NCBI RefSeq assembly: GCF_019049655.1
Contig: NZ_JAFMOX010000045.1
Coordinates: 1-64,000 of the forward strand
Reading direction: 5' to 3'
From: Rahnella rivi
GTDB lineage: Bacteria > Pseudomonadota > Gammaproteobacteria > Enterobacterales > Enterobacteriaceae
DNA length: 64,000 bases
The notes beneath the pieces are model-generated. The model did not search any database and was not told where the DNA came from. It was given only the letters and a program-made list of their open reading frames with translations. The translations under genes and the position numbers were made by a program. Below, one piece after another: positions 18,056-29,185 of this stretch. The stretch's first letter is position 1. Each line of letters starts with the position of its first letter.

Positions 18056-18547
18056 GTGCGCTGGTTACCGTTAATCGTATTATTTCTGCTGGCTTACATT
18101 GAGATCACCTTATTTATCAAGGTGGCCGCAATCGTCGGCGTTGCTACCACGCTGCTGCTGGTGGTGTTCACCTCTTGCGTGGGTGTCTCTCTGGTGAAAA
18201 ACCAGGGTATGAAAACGTTTATGCAGTTACAGCAAAAACTGGCCGTGGGCGAAAGTCCGGCGGCGGAAATGGTGAAAAGCGTGTCACTGGTGATTGCAGG
18301 TTTTCTGCTGCTGGTGCCCGGGTTCTTTACGGATTTCCTCGGTTTGCTGCTTTTACTGCCTCCGATCCAGAAACGCCTGACGCTGAAACTGATGCCTCAT
18401 CTGAATATCGTCCGCTCTGGCGGCAACTGGGGTAACAGCGCGCCAACGGGGAATACCTTTGACGGCGAATTCAAGCGCACTGATGAAACGCCGGAGCGTC
18501 TGGTTTCTTTAAAAAAAGATGACGACACAGAGCACCGCGATCGCTAA
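18056..18547 (+). CDS. fxsA: membrane protein FxsA
   Basis: A 163-residue inner membrane protein with hydrophobic segments in residues 3-20, 27-45 and about 75-105, then a soluble tail rich in charged residues. FxsA is known in E. coli as a suppressor of F-plasmid exclusion of phage T7 (it interacts with the PifA exclusion protein when overproduced); its normal role is unclear. The start is GTG with AAGGAG 7 bases upstream. It is between aspA and groES as in E. coli. The tail is the most variable part, while PGFFTDFLGLLLLLPP is conserved. Confidence 0.94.
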   Translation: MRWLPLIVLFLLAYIEITLFIKVAAIVGVATTLLLVVFTSCVGVSLVKNQGMKTFMQLQQKLAVGESPAAEMVKSVSLVIAGFLLLVPGFFTDFLGLLLLLPPIQKRLTLKLMPHLNIVRSGGNWGNSAPTGNTFDGEFKRTDETPERLVSLKKDDDTEHRDR

Positions 18548-18639
18548 TCTCTGTGGCCTTGATTGTTAAAAAATTGTTTTTGACTAGGAAAAACAGGGGG
18601 GAAGGGCATTTTTTGCCGGTCTTAATGGCAGGAATGTGA

Positions 18640-19074
<435 letters not shown>

Positions 19075-19096
19075 TCCTCGACCCACTTTTTTCTGA

Positions 19097-20770
<1,674 letters not shown>

Positions 20771-20846
20771 TCATCATCCCCCTGCGCTCATCCGCAGGCA
20801 GGCGAAATCAGCAGACATTTTTGTTTACTGATTAACCTGCTGAAGA

Positions 20847-20875
20847 AACCCGGTCTGAAAAGGCCGGGTTTTTTT
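20847..20875 (+). terminator. groEL terminator
   Basis: AACCCGG and CCGGGTT form the outer stem around a short loop (with the GGCC extension), followed by seven T. It is 77 bases past the groEL stop. Confidence 0.88.
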
Positions 20876-21069
20876 ATTTGACCCTTTTTTGTCAGGTTCA
20901 GTAAGATAACTCTCATTGTCGCCGGCCTTTAACGTGTAGACTCGTTTCTGCGTGGTTTTCGGATTTTTACCGATAGCGCGAACTTGGGTATGCGTGGCAA
21001 CGGATGCCTAAGAGAGCCAGGTGTTTTCTGATAGGCTTTATGTGATTACAAAAACAAATGGGGAAAGTG

Positions 21070-21414
21070 ATGCGGATTAAAATGTTACTGGGCCTGTCAG
21101 CTATCGCGCTGCTTGCCGGGTGCAGTACCACTCATCAACTGGATGCTGCAGGCCAGCAGGTGAAATTCACCGACGATAAGCCAGGCGCTGAATGTCAGCT
21201 GATCGGCCAGGTAACCGGTGCCCAAAGCAACTGGTTCTCAGGTACCGGTGGTGACGGCAGCTCCATGCGTGGTGCAGCCAACGACCTGCGTAACAAAGCA
21301 GCAGCCATGGGCGGCAACACCATTTATGGTGCTAACAGCCCGTCTCAGAACTTCCTGTCCAGCTTTGCACCCGTTGACAGCAAAATGGTCGGCCAGGTTT
21401 ATAAGTGCCCATAA
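21070..21414 (+). CDS. yjeI: DUF4156 lipoprotein YjeI
   Basis: A 114-residue lipoprotein. The signal peptide ends in the lipobox LLAGC, giving an acylated cysteine near residue 18. The mature part includes ECQLIGQVTGAQSNWFSG and SMRGAANDLRNKAAAMGGN, closely matching E. coli YjeI in the same place after groEL. I prefer the ATG at 21070 with GGGGAAAG upstream over the ATG at 21058, which would put that ribosome site inside the gene. Cysteines in ECQL and at the end (YKCP) may pair in the periplasm. Function unknown. Confidence 0.92.
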   Translation: MRIKMLLGLSAIALLAGCSTTHQLDAAGQQVKFTDDKPGAECQLIGQVTGAQSNWFSGTGGDGSSMRGAANDLRNKAAAMGGNTIYGANSPSQNFLSSFAPVDSKMVGQVYKCP

Positions 21415-21450
21415 TCGCGCCTTGCGCGTTATGATCGCCTAGAAATAATA

Positions 21451-21474
21451 AAGGGATGCCATCGGGCATCCCTT
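21451..21474. terminator. bidirectional terminator between yjeI and epmB
   Basis: AAGGGATGCC-ATCG-GGCATCCCTT is a perfect 10-bp stem followed by more T on the plus strand and preceded by A on the other. It separates two convergent genes. Confidence 0.88.
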
Positions 21475-21494
21475 TTTGCATTCTCTGGTCGTCG

Positions 21495-22523
21495 TCAGGA
21501 CTGCTTCAGACGTAAATCCAGAATCGTTTTGCTTGGCTCGCCGCCAATTTCACGCGTCAGTTTCGGCACCATATAACCCGACACCTGACTCATCAGCCCT
21601 TTCATAATGATGCGCGCTTCATCGTCGCTCACCATGAAATGTGCTGCGCCCTGGACTTTATCCAGCACGTGGATGTAGTAAGGCAAAATACCGGCGTCGA
21701 ACAGCGCATTGCTCAGCGCGGCCAGCACCTCTGCTGAATCATTCACACCACGCAGTAATACGCTTTGATTGAGCAGGGTCACGCCGTGCTTTTTCAGCTT
21801 AGCCATACTGGCGCGCAGTGCATCATCAATCTCGTTGGCGTGATTGATGTGCGTCACCATCAGCACCTGCAAACGCGATTGTTCAAGACGCTGACAGAAA
21901 GCATCGGTAATGCGGGCTGGGATCACGACCGGTAAACGGGTATGAATGCGCAGACGTTTAATGTGCGCGATCCCTTCCAGTTCGCCGATCAACCAGTCGA
22001 GTTCGTGATCCTTTGCCATCAGCGGATCGCCGCCAGAGAAAATAATTTCATCGAGTTCGGGGCATGTACGGATATAATCCAGCGCCTGAACCCAGTTGGC
22101 TTTATTCCCCTGGTTATCCTGATACGGAAAATGACGGCGGAAACAGTAGCGGCAGTTCACCGCGCAGCCGCCTTTCACCAGTAGCAGGGCCCGATTGCTA
22201 TATTTGTGCAACAGACCCGGAACAACGCTGCGTTGTTCATCAAGCGGGTCAGTGGTAAACCCCGGCGCGGCGATAAACTCTTCGCGGGCGGTTAATACCT
22301 GAAGCAATAAAGGATCCTGCGGATCGCCCGGTTTCATTCGTGCCAAAAAGGCGCGGGGCACTCGTAGCGGGAACAAACGACGGGCTTCACGCCCTTTTTG
22401 CAGCTCTGCATTATCGTTAAGTGCCAGAAGAGTAAGCAGTTCATCCGGGTCTGTAATAACATCGCCGAGTTGATACAACCAATCTTCTCTAAATGGCGTA
22501 TTTAGGGTTACAATGTTTGCCAT
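21495..22523 (-). CDS. epmB: EF-P (R)-beta-lysine generating aminomutase EpmB
   Basis: Radical SAM lysine 2,3-aminomutase that converts (S)-alpha-lysine to (R)-beta-lysine, the group later attached to elongation factor P. The 342 residues contain the CxxxCxxC iron-sulfur motif in GGCAVNCRYCFRRHFPY near residue 115-130 and the family stretch EIIFSGGDPLMAKDHEL. The gene diverges from efp across only 37 bases, so both promoters overlap each other or the coding starts. EpmA, the ligase using this product, is about 5.4 kb away in this window. Confidence 0.97.
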   Translation of the reverse strand: MANIVTLNTPFREDWLYQLGDVITDPDELLTLLALNDNAELQKGREARRLFPLRVPRAFLARMKPGDPQDPLLLQVLTAREEFIAAPGFTTDPLDEQRSVVPGLLHKYSNRALLLVKGGCAVNCRYCFRRHFPYQDNQGNKANWVQALDYIRTCPELDEIIFSGGDPLMAKDHELDWLIGELEGIAHIKRLRIHTRLPVVIPARITDAFCQRLEQSRLQVLMVTHINHANEIDDALRASMAKLKKHGVTLLNQSVLLRGVNDSAEVLAALSNALFDAGILPYYIHVLDKVQGAAHFMVSDDEARIIMKGLMSQVSGYMVPKLTREIGGEPSKTILDLRLKQS

Positions 22524-22560
22524 TTTTTGGCTAATACCAGTTTAAAATTAGAGGGCCATC

Positions 22561-23127
22561 ATGGCGACTTATTCTAGCAACGATTTCCGTCCGGGTCTTA
22601 AAATCATGTTCGAAAGCGAGCCTTACGCTATCGAAGACAGTGTGTTCGTAAAACCGGGCAAAGGTCAGGCTTTCGCACGCGTGAAAATGCGTCGTCTGCT
22701 GACCGGTTCACGTGTAGAAAAAACCTTCAAATCTACTGACTCCTGCGAAGGCGCGGACGTGGTAGATACCAACATGACTTACCTCTACAACGACGGTGAG
22801 TTCTACCATTTCATGCACCCAGAGACTTTCGAACAACACGGCGTTGAAGCAAAAACCGTGTCTGACGCGTCTAAATGGCTGCAAGACAATGCGGAATGTA
22901 TCGTCACTCTGTGGGATGGTCGTCCTATCGCGGTACAGCCACCAAACTTCATCGAAGCAGAAGTGGTGGATACTGATCCAGGCCTGAAAGGTGATACAGC
23001 GGGTACCGGCGGCAAGCCTGCGACCCTGAGCACCGGTGCCGTGGTTAAAGTGCCATTGTTCGTGCAGATCGGTGAAATTGTTCGTTGTGACACCCGTTCT
23101 GGCGAATACGTTTCCCGCGTTAAATAA
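22561..23127 (+). CDS. efp: elongation factor P
   Basis: Rescues ribosomes stalled at consecutive prolines. 188 residues, the usual length, with three beta-barrel domains. The modification site is clear: [16 protein letters not shown] with Lys34 at the loop tip, the residue that receives beta-lysine from EpmA/EpmB. The ATG has AGAGGG upstream. It is divergent from epmB, which is common in this group. The coding strand shows highly expressed codon use. Confidence 0.98.
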   Translation: MATYSSNDFRPGLKIMFESEPYAIEDSVFVKPGKGQAFARVKMRRLLTGSRVEKTFKSTDSCEGADVVDTNMTYLYNDGEFYHFMHPETFEQHGVEAKTVSDASKWLQDNAECIVTLWDGRPIAVQPPNFIEAEVVDTDPGLKGDTAGTGGKPATLSTGAVVKVPLFVQIGEIVRCDTRSGEYVSRVK

Positions 23128-23221
23128 GGTTCCCTGCTTATTTTGCCGGATGAGAGCTGCCACAGGTAAACGCCTGTTGCAGCTTTCCTGCCTCAACGAA
23201 TTGAATCGGATATTATTGATC

Positions 23222-23350
23222 ATGTTGAAAAAGATGATGCTTATCGTGGTTTCAGTGATGGCGCTGGCTTCGTTATCCGGCTGCAACACGGTTCATGGTT
23301 TTGGTGAAGACATCCAGCATCTGGGTGGGGCGATTTCACGCGCAGGCTGA
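23222..23350 (+). CDS. ecnA: entericidin A lipoprotein
   Basis: A 42-residue lipoprotein. The signal has lysines at residues 3-4 and the lipobox LSGC near residue 21; the mature part NTVHGFGEDIQHLGGAIS matches the entericidin family. In E. coli EcnA is regarded as the antidote to the bacteriolytic EcnB. It starts at ATG 23222, where the ribosome site is weak (GGAT about 10 bases upstream); an in-frame ATG 12 bases later is an alternative. It is 94 bases after efp and may share its transcript. Confidence 0.9.
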   Translation: MLKKMMLIVVSVMALASLSGCNTVHGFGEDIQHLGGAISRAG

Positions 23351-23434
23351 TCCCTTCAGCCTTGTTAACCTTCCATTTCTTTTTTCCAATTTTCTTAAAA
23401 GCCTTCCTGATTTCCTGCATTTCCTAAAAGTTAA

Positions 23435-23444
23435 CTACACTTAA
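23435..23444 (+). promoter_or_regulatory. sigma-S type -10 element of ecnB
   Basis: CTACACTTAA is an exact match to the extended -10 pattern preferred by sigma-S. It lies 41 bases before the ecnB start, giving a leader of about 35 bases. In E. coli ecnB is known to depend on sigma-S. Confidence 0.75.
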
Positions 23445-23484
23445 AGGGTTGTACTTTACATACTCCTATAGGAAGGAAATTTAT

Positions 23485-23619
23485 ATGCTGAAGAAAAGTA
23501 TCCTCGCTATCTTATCTGTTCTTGTTCTGTCTTCTGCGTTAACCGCCTGCAATACCACGCGTGGCGTGGGTGAAGATGTGTCCGCCGGCGGGCAAGCGAT
23601 TCAGAAAAGCGCGCAATAG
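23485..23619 (+). CDS. ecnB: entericidin B lipoprotein
   Basis: A 44-residue lipoprotein with a lipobox LTAC around residue 22 and a mature part [20 protein letters not shown], the entericidin signature. In E. coli EcnB promotes lysis in stationary phase and is countered by EcnA. The ATG has GGAAGGAA upstream and a sigma-S type -10 element further up. The gene pair ecnA-ecnB lies where it does in E. coli, but sugE, which normally follows, is missing here and blc comes next on the other strand. Confidence 0.93.
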   Translation: MLKKSILAILSVLVLSSALTACNTTRGVGEDVSAGGQAIQKSAQ

Positions 23620-23648
23620 CGGCTGAACGACCTGAAGTAAACTGAAGT

Positions 23649-23672
23649 CTGCCTGCACATTGATGCAGGCAG
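23649..23672. terminator. terminator between ecnB and blc
   Basis: CTGCCTGCA-CATTGA-TGCAGGCAG is a perfect 9-bp stem followed by TGTTGTTT on the plus strand. It lies between convergent genes. Confidence 0.75.
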
Positions 23673-23696
23673 TGTTGTTTCTGAAGGGCGGAAAAC

Positions 23697-24221
23697 TTAC
23701 GGTTGTTTGACCCACACCAGCTTGCTGGTGTCGAAGCCGTATTGTTGCGCGGTTTTCAGCAACTGCTGTTTCACGCTGTCATCCAGCGTTGGGGTGCGTG
23801 AAAGGATCCACAGATAACTCTTGTCCGGGCCGCAGACCAGCGCGTAGCGGTAGTCTTTATCCAGCTCGATGACGTTATAACCGCCATAAAACGGACCGAA
23901 GAAAGAAACCTTGAGCGCGGCACGCGCTGTCGATCCGGTGAAGTATCCTTTCCCTTCACTTTCCTGCCATTTGTTTTTCTTTGGATTAAATCCACGGTTA
24001 ATGACTTTAACGCCGCCATCATCGCGCAGGCTGTAGTTCGCGGTAACGCGTTCAAGCCCGCTCTCAAAACTGTGATCCAGTCTGGCAACTTCATACCAGG
24101 TGCCGAGATAACGGTTGAGTTCGAAATTATTGACGACTTTGACATCTTTCGGTGGGGTAACGCTGCAGGCGACAGAGAGCAGTGCCGTGACGATGACACC
24201 CAGTTTTGACCAGATACGCAT
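23697..24221 (-). CDS. blc: outer membrane lipocalin Blc
   Basis: Lipoprotein of the outer membrane that binds lysophospholipids and fatty acids. 174 residues from the ATG at 24221, which has GGAAGGAAT upstream. The signal ends in a lipobox LSVAC. The lipocalin motif NRYLGTWYEVARLDH (about residues 37-51) is intact, and DKDYRYALVCGP plus LWILSRTP give the other conserved regions. In E. coli blc is a stationary-phase, sigma-S gene. A start at 24263 would only add residues unlike a signal peptide. Confidence 0.95.
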   Translation of the reverse strand: MRIWSKLGVIVTALLSVACSVTPPKDVKVVNNFELNRYLGTWYEVARLDHSFESGLERVTANYSLRDDGGVKVINRGFNPKKNKWQESEGKGYFTGSTARAALKVSFFGPFYGGYNVIELDKDYRYALVCGPDKSYLWILSRTPTLDDSVKQQLLKTAQQYGFDTSKLVWVKQP

Positions 24222-24292
24222 AAATATTCCTTCCTTAGGTAAGCATCTAAGTGTAGGTAACATTTGAGAAAAAAGGAAAAGAACAGAGAGGA

Positions 24293-24321
24293 AAAATCAG
24301 CGGCCAGAGAGCAGGCCGCTG
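24293..24321 (-). terminator. frdABCD terminator
   Basis: On the minus strand CAGCGGCC / GGCCGCTG form a perfect 8-bp stem around 8 bases, followed by ATTTTTCC. It begins 20 bases past the frdD stop. Confidence 0.8.
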
Positions 24322-24341
24322 TGAGGTCAGATCGTCAGGGA

Positions 24342-24701
24342 TCAGAGACGGATCAATACGATAAGGGTGACGATGGTTAAGATCGACGCCAGACCGTAGA
24401 ACACCCATTTCCCGGCGGGAACGTGGATCTTCAGGTCATGCATGGCGTGATGGATCCTGTGCAGACCGCACCACAAAGGCAGCACGATCATCAGCAGCAG
24501 GAACAGACGGCCGATCCAGCTTTGTGCGAAAGCCAGTACGCGCGGGTAGCTCAGTGCTTCACCGGGAAAGAAACCCAGCGGCAGCAGGAAACACACCAGC
24601 AAAATCATCACCGGCGCGAAGATTGCGCTCCACATACCCCCGGCGCCAAACAGCCCCCAGAATACCGGTTCATCTGAACGTTTAGGCAGAGTATTTTTCA
24701 T
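24342..24701 (-). CDS. frdD: fumarate reductase membrane anchor FrdD
   Basis: The second of two hydrophobic anchor subunits that hold FrdAB to the inner membrane and bind menaquinol. 119 residues with three membrane segments (about 25-50, 60-85 and 98-117) and the conserved [13 protein letters not shown] in the second loop. It follows frdC after 9 bases and closes the operon frdABCD. Length matches E. coli. Confidence 0.97.
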   Translation of the reverse strand: MKNTLPKRSDEPVFWGLFGAGGMWSAIFAPVMILLVCFLLPLGFFPGEALSYPRVLAFAQSWIGRLFLLLMIVLPLWCGLHRIHHAMHDLKIHVPAGKWVFYGLASILTIVTLIVLIRL

Positions 24702-24710
24702 TTCGCCTCC

Positions 24711-25121
24711 TCAAAGAAACAGCGCGATGGCAAGGATCACCAGCGTCACAACCACGGTCACGCCCCAAAAACCAGCAATCACCGGCTCCGGCCCCATCTT
24801 CCTGTCTTTGATAATCACGATGGAGGCTTTAGGCGCCAGCTCGAACCAGGTTTTGGTGTGCAGCAGCGCCGCCAGCAGGGCGATCAGGTTGATCAACATG
24901 ACCACCGGATTTTGCAGAAAATCCACAAAACCCGCCCAGCTTTCAGGCCCGTTACGTAGCGAGAAAACGCCAGCCAGCAGCAAAAGGCTGAACCAGACGG
25001 CCGGAACCGACGTGCCTTCGCGCAGCATATAAAAACGGTAGAAAGGCAGGCTTTTCCACCAGCTGGCTTTCATCTCACGCACGTAGGGTTTGCGCTTGCT
25101 GCCCGTACTTTGAGTCGTCAT
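24711..25121 (-). CDS. frdC: fumarate reductase membrane anchor FrdC
   Basis: First membrane anchor of fumarate reductase, involved in quinol oxidation. 136 residues with three membrane segments and the conserved start [21 protein letters not shown] start it at the ATG at 25121, which has GGGAGGAA upstream; the frame extends five codons further back into the frdB end, but without a ribosome site. It is 11 bases downstream of frdB. Confidence 0.97.
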   Translation of the reverse strand: MTTQSTGSKRKPYVREMKASWWKSLPFYRFYMLREGTSVPAVWFSLLLLAGVFSLRNGPESWAGFVDFLQNPVVMLINLIALLAALLHTKTWFELAPKASIVIIKDRKMGPEPVIAGFWGVTVVVTLVILAIALFL

Positions 25122-25132
25122 ATTTTCCTCCC

Positions 25133-25867
25133 TCATTGCGGTCTGAGCCTCGCGATCATGAAGTCTTTAGCGCTTTCGACTTTGCCTTGCTGAATGGCGG
25201 CGGCAGGGTCAACGTGCTTCGGACAGACTTCGGAGCAATACCCGACAAACGTACAGCTCCAGACACCGTTCTGACTGTTAAGCTGTGGCATTCGCTGCGC
25301 TTTACCCTGGTCGCGGTTATCGAGGTTGTAACGATGTGCCAGCGTGATGGCGGCCGGGCCGATGAACTCCGGATTTAACCCGAACTGCGGGCAGGCGGCA
25401 TAACACAAACCGCAGTTGATACAGCCGGAGAACTGATGATATTTCTCCATCTGCGCCGGTGTCTGATTACCCGGCCCCTGATCGACGGTACGTGAATTAC
25501 CGATGATGTAAGGCTTAATGGCTTCGAGGCTTTCGATAAAGTGAGTCATATCGACCACCAAATCGCGTTCCACCGGGAAGTTGCCCAGCGCTTCAATCTG
25601 CATCCCTTGCGGGTATTCACGCAGGAAGGTTTTACAGGCCAGTTTGGGCACGCGATTGATCATCATGCCGCAGGAGCCACAAATTGCCATGCGGCATGAC
25701 CAGCGGTACGAAAGGTCTGGCGCAAGATGATCTTTGATATAACCGAGGGCATCGAGAACGGAGGTTGTCTCATCGAAAGGGACGTCATACACCACCGGAT
25801 GCGGCGCGCTGTCCGTCTCCGGGTTATAGCGCATGATTTCAACCTTCAGGCTGTGCATTTTAGCCAC
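25133..25867 (-). CDS. frdB: fumarate reductase iron-sulfur subunit FrdB
   Basis: Passes electrons from menaquinol to the flavin subunit through three iron-sulfur clusters. 244 residues, the same as E. coli, using a GTG start at 25867 with AAGGAG 7 bases upstream. The [2Fe-2S] cysteines are in [13 protein letters not shown] and later LACKTF; the [4Fe-4S] and [3Fe-4S] cysteines are in [12 protein letters not shown] and [11 protein letters not shown]. The start overlaps the frdA stop by 8 bases, suggesting coupled translation of the two catalytic subunits. Confidence 0.97.
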   Translation of the reverse strand: MAKMHSLKVEIMRYNPETDSAPHPVVYDVPFDETTSVLDALGYIKDHLAPDLSYRWSCRMAICGSCGMMINRVPKLACKTFLREYPQGMQIEALGNFPVERDLVVDMTHFIESLEAIKPYIIGNSRTVDQGPGNQTPAQMEKYHQFSGCINCGLCYAACPQFGLNPEFIGPAAITLAHRYNLDNRDQGKAQRMPQLNSQNGVWSCTFVGYCSEVCPKHVDPAAAIQQGKVESAKDFMIARLRPQ

Positions 25868-27659
25868 GGGATTGCTCCTTATCTTTTTTATCCTGAGTTT
25901 CGCCTGCACTGCCGTAAACGCGTTTGGCTGGCGGCAGCGTGGTGATTTTCACGTCCCCGTATTCCAGACGCGGCGAGGAATCAGGCTGATAAAATGCCAG
26001 GGTGTGCTTAAGGAAATTGACGTCATCGCGCTCGGTGCAGCCTTCATCCAGACGCTGATGTGCCCCGCGAGATTCACGACGGTTGATGGCGGAGTGCGCC
26101 ATACATTCGGCCACTTCCAGGCCGTGGCCAAGCTCAATGGTGTACAGCAGATCGGTGTTGAAGACGCTGGAAGTGTCGTGGATTTTGACCCGTTTAAAGC
26201 GCTCTTTCAGCTCCGCCAGCTTGTCGATGGTTTTCTGCATAAGCTCGGTGGTACGGTAAATCCCGCAACCTTCTTCCATCGCCAGACCCATTTCATCGCG
26301 GAGAGTCGCCCAGTTTTCATCCCCTTCCTGCTGCATCAGCGCTGACAGGCGATTTTCAATATCACGCACCTGAGCATCCAGCGCGGCGGTATTGCCAAAG
26401 TCTGTGGCCTGTGCAGCGCGCAACGCGGCCTGTTCACCGGCCATGCGTCCGAAGACCACCAGTTCTGCCAGAGAGTTGGAACCTAAACGGTTAGCGCCAT
26501 GCAAACCGACGGAAGAACATTCGCCGACGGCAAACAGCCCTTTAATCCGGGTTTCGCACTGTGCGTCAGTTTCGATGCCGCCCATGGTGTAGTGGGCGGT
26601 AGGGCGTACCGGGATCGGATCCGTGATCGGGTCAACGCCGACGTAGGCTTTTGCCAGCTCGCAGATAAACGGCAGACGTTCGCGTAATTTTTTCTCGCCA
26701 AGATGGCGCAAATCCAGATAAACCACGTCGCCGCGCGGGGTTTCGATGGTGCGTCCGGCGCGCCATTCGTGCCAGAACGCCTGCGACACTTTGTCGCGAG
26801 GGCCGAGTTCCATGTATTTATTTTTCGGCTCACCCAGCGGTGTTTCCGGCCCCATGCCGTAATCCTGCAGATAACGGTAGCCGTCTTTGTTCACCAGAAT
26901 ACCGCCTTCACCACGACAGCCTTCAGTCATCAGGATGCCGGAGCCCGGCAGACCGGTAGGGTGATATTGCACGAATTCCATATCACGCAGCGGCACGCCG
27001 TGACGGAATGCCATGCCCATACCATCGCCGGTCACGATACCGCCGTTGGTGTTGTAACGGTAAACACGGCCTGCGCCACCGGTCGCCATGACAACCGCGT
27101 TAGCGCGGATCTGCACGCGGGTACCTTCCATCATATTGATGGCGACCACGCCGCGCACCTGACCGTCATCGACCAAAATATCAAGGACGAAATGCTCGTC
27201 GAAACGTTTGATTTGTGGGTATTTCAGGGAGGTCTGGAACAGGGTGTGAAGCATGTGGAAGCCGGTTTTATCGGCGGCAAACCAGGTGCGTTCGATCTTC
27301 ATGCCGCCAAAACGACGGACGTTGACCGAGCCATCTTCTTTGCGGCTCCACGGGCAGCCCCAGATTTCCAGCTGAGCCATTTCTGTCGGACATTGATGAA
27401 CGAAATGATCCACCACATCTTGTTCACACAGCCAGTCGCCGCCGGAAACGGTATCCTGGAAGTGCAAATCAAAACTGTCATGATCCTGCGTCACCGCGGC
27501 AGAACCGCCTTCGGCGGCGACAGTATGGCTGCGCATTGGGTACACTTTCGAAATCAATGCGATGTTCAGGTCAGGATTGGCTTCCGCTGCGGCTATTGCT
27601 GCGCGTAAACCCGCCCCACCTGCACCTATAATTGCAATATCGGCGTTAAAGGTTTGCAC
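25860..27659 (-). CDS. frdA: fumarate reductase flavoprotein FrdA
   Basis: Catalytic subunit that reduces fumarate to succinate in anaerobic respiration. 599 residues. The dinucleotide motif [12 protein letters not shown] is at the N-terminus, the covalent FAD histidine lies in [10 protein letters not shown] near residue 45, and the active-site region [21 protein letters not shown] is intact. First gene of frdABCD; AGGAATG lies before the ATG. The C-terminal tail after LPPAKR is charged and variable. The upstream region carries a plausible FNR/NarL promoter. Confidence 0.98.
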   Translation of the reverse strand: MQTFNADIAIIGAGGAGLRAAIAAAEANPDLNIALISKVYPMRSHTVAAEGGSAAVTQDHDSFDLHFQDTVSGGDWLCEQDVVDHFVHQCPTEMAQLEIWGCPWSRKEDGSVNVRRFGGMKIERTWFAADKTGFHMLHTLFQTSLKYPQIKRFDEHFVLDILVDDGQVRGVVAINMMEGTRVQIRANAVVMATGGAGRVYRYNTNGGIVTGDGMGMAFRHGVPLRDMEFVQYHPTGLPGSGILMTEGCRGEGGILVNKDGYRYLQDYGMGPETPLGEPKNKYMELGPRDKVSQAFWHEWRAGRTIETPRGDVVYLDLRHLGEKKLRERLPFICELAKAYVGVDPITDPIPVRPTAHYTMGGIETDAQCETRIKGLFAVGECSSVGLHGANRLGSNSLAELVVFGRMAGEQAALRAAQATDFGNTAALDAQVRDIENRLSALMQQEGDENWATLRDEMGLAMEEGCGIYRTTELMQKTIDKLAELKERFKRVKIHDTSSVFNTDLLYTIELGHGLEVAECMAHSAINRRESRGAHQRLDEGCTERDDVNFLKHTLAFYQPDSSPRLEYGDVKITTLPPAKRVYGSAGETQDKKDKEQSRG

Positions 27660-27710
27660 TGCATTCCTCCACTATCATCAAAAAGATCGGGTTTGAAACA
27701 CCCGCGAAAC

Positions 27711-27728
27711 GCCTTCGGAATCGAAGGC
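27711..27728 (-). promoter_or_regulatory. hairpin in the frdA leader
   Basis: GCCTTCG-GAAT-CGAAGGC is a perfect 7-bp stem within the predicted frdA leader, about 52-69 bases before the start. There is no T-run, so it is not a clear terminator; it may affect mRNA stability. Confidence 0.45.
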
Positions 27729-27796
27729 TTAGTGAACCCTGATGACATACAGGCGCTGTCCCAGAGGGTAATATTCTTATTGTTTGTAAGGGAATT

Positions 27797-27838
27797 AGTA
27801 TACCTAAGGGGTAGAAGGGGTAATTTGATGTGAACGCG
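27797..27838 (-). promoter_or_regulatory. frdA promoter with FNR and NarL sites
   Basis: On the minus strand TATACT (27802-27797) is a good -10. A half-conserved FNR box CGCGT-TCAC-ATCAA (27838-27825) has its centre about 41-42 bases before the expected start point, the class II position. Between them are two direct TACCCCT heptamers (27822-27816 and 27813-27807), which fit the NarL consensus TACYYMT. This agrees with known FNR activation and nitrate repression of frdA in E. coli. Confidence 0.65.
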
Positions 27839-27940
27839 GATTTAGGCTTTCTCTGCGTTGTGCTTCGCAAAATGAGATATTTGTTTGCCCACAGGATGCA
27901 GGTAGACTGCATGACTTTTCTGCATTCGGAGTAAATCACC

Positions 27941-28918
27941 ATGAGCGAAACAGCCAGCTGGCAACCCAGCGCCTCCATCGCCAATCTGTTGAAGCGTGCG
28001 ACTATCCTCACTGAGATCCGCCGTTTCTTTGCCGATCGCGGCGTGCTGGAAGTCGAAACGCCAGCCATGAGCCAGGCCACGGTGACCGATATTCATCTGG
28101 TGCCTTTCGAGACGCGTTTCGTCGGGCCCGGAGCCGCAGAGGGCAAAACGCTGTATCTGATGACCAGCCCGGAATACCACATGAAACGCTTACTGGCGGC
28201 GGGCAGCGGTCCTATTTATCAGATGGGGCGCAGTTTTCGCAACGAAGAAGCCGGCATTCATCACAATCCTGAGTTCACGATGCTGGAGTGGTACCGTCCG
28301 CGTTATGACATGTACCGGCTGATGAATGAAGTGGATGATTTACTGCAACAGGTACTCGACTGCAACAGTGCAGAAACGCTCTCTTACCAGCAGGCGTTCA
28401 CCCGTCATCTGAATGTTGATCCGTTGTCTGCCGACAAAGCGGAACTGCGCGAAGCGGCAGCGAAGCTGGATTTGTCGAATATTGCTGACACCGAAGAAGA
28501 CCGCGACACATTATTACAACTGTTGTTCACCATGGGCGTGGAACCTCACATAGGCCGCGACAAGCCCGCGTTCGTGTATCACTTCCCGGCGACGCAGGCC
28601 TCTCTGGCGGAAATCAGCACGGAAGATCATCGCGTGGCCGAGCGTTTCGAGGTGTATTACAAAGGCATTGAACTGGCGAACGGTTTCCGCGAACTGACAG
28701 ATGGTCGTGAACAGCGTCAGCGTTTCGAACAGGACAACCGCAAGCGAGCGGCACGCGGCCTGCCCCAGCATCCTATCGATAACAACCTGCTGGATGCGTT
28801 AGAACACGGTATGCCGGAGTGTTCCGGTGTGGCGCTGGGCGTTGACCGCCTGATTATGATTGCGCTCGGCGCTACCAGCCTGAGCGATGTGCTGGCGTTC
28901 CCGGTGATGCGCGCCTGA
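27941..28918 (+). CDS. epmA: EF-P beta-lysine ligase EpmA
   Basis: Class II lysyl-tRNA synthetase paralogue that lacks the tRNA-binding domain and instead attaches (R)-beta-lysine to Lys34 of EF-P. 325 residues. Class II motif 2 is [23 protein letters not shown] near residue 100-122 and motif 3 is [17 protein letters not shown] near the end. It is divergent from frdA and followed by its own terminator. Together with epmB and efp in this window it forms the core EF-P modification set; EpmC is not here. Confidence 0.98.
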   Translation: MSETASWQPSASIANLLKRATILTEIRRFFADRGVLEVETPAMSQATVTDIHLVPFETRFVGPGAAEGKTLYLMTSPEYHMKRLLAAGSGPIYQMGRSFRNEEAGIHHNPEFTMLEWYRPRYDMYRLMNEVDDLLQQVLDCNSAETLSYQQAFTRHLNVDPLSADKAELREAAAKLDLSNIADTEEDRDTLLQLLFTMGVEPHIGRDKPAFVYHFPATQASLAEISTEDHRVAERFEVYYKGIELANGFRELTDGREQRQRFEQDNRKRAARGLPQHPIDNNLLDALEHGMPECSGVALGVDRLIMIALGATSLSDVLAFPVMRA

Positions 28919-28928
28919 TCAGCGTTTG

Positions 28929-28956
28929 AGTCCTGACCGCCCGGTCAGGACTTTTT
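28929..28956 (+). terminator. epmA terminator
   Basis: AGTCCTGACCG-CC-CGGTCAGGACT is a perfect 11-bp stem followed by TTTT, 11 bases past the epmA stop. Confidence 0.9.
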
Positions 28957-29041
28957 ACCTTCCCTTCCTTTTTCCCTTGCCCTTTTTTTGTGCATAAACC
29001 CGTTAACCGCGCATTTCATGAAACAAAAGTACCCAAATGGC

Positions 29042-29079
29042 GCGACACTGATTTGAAAGTTTCAGTGCGCCTGTTTTTC
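29042..29079 (+). promoter_or_regulatory. structured leader before the purine permease gene
   Basis: CACTGA (29046-29051) and TCAGTG (29062-29067) form a perfect stem that extends through GCG/CGC with one bulged A. It is followed a few bases later by five T (CTGTTTTTC). It lies about 107-144 bases before the permease start and could be a terminator/attenuator or part of a ligand-binding leader. I cannot assign it to a riboswitch class. Confidence 0.4.
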
Positions 29080-29185
29080 GGCTGGCCGCAGAAACCGGGC
29101 GTTGCAGGACGTTAAGGCAAATTTTTTCGTCACTGGCCTGCTTTATGCATAACAGGGTTATCACTCATTATCCCGGAAACCCGTT

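Noticed and set aside
26703-27608. 301-codon open frame on the plus strand opposite frdA
   Set aside because: It mirrors the codon bias of frdA, has no ribosome site or family resemblance, and lies fully inside a well-conserved gene.
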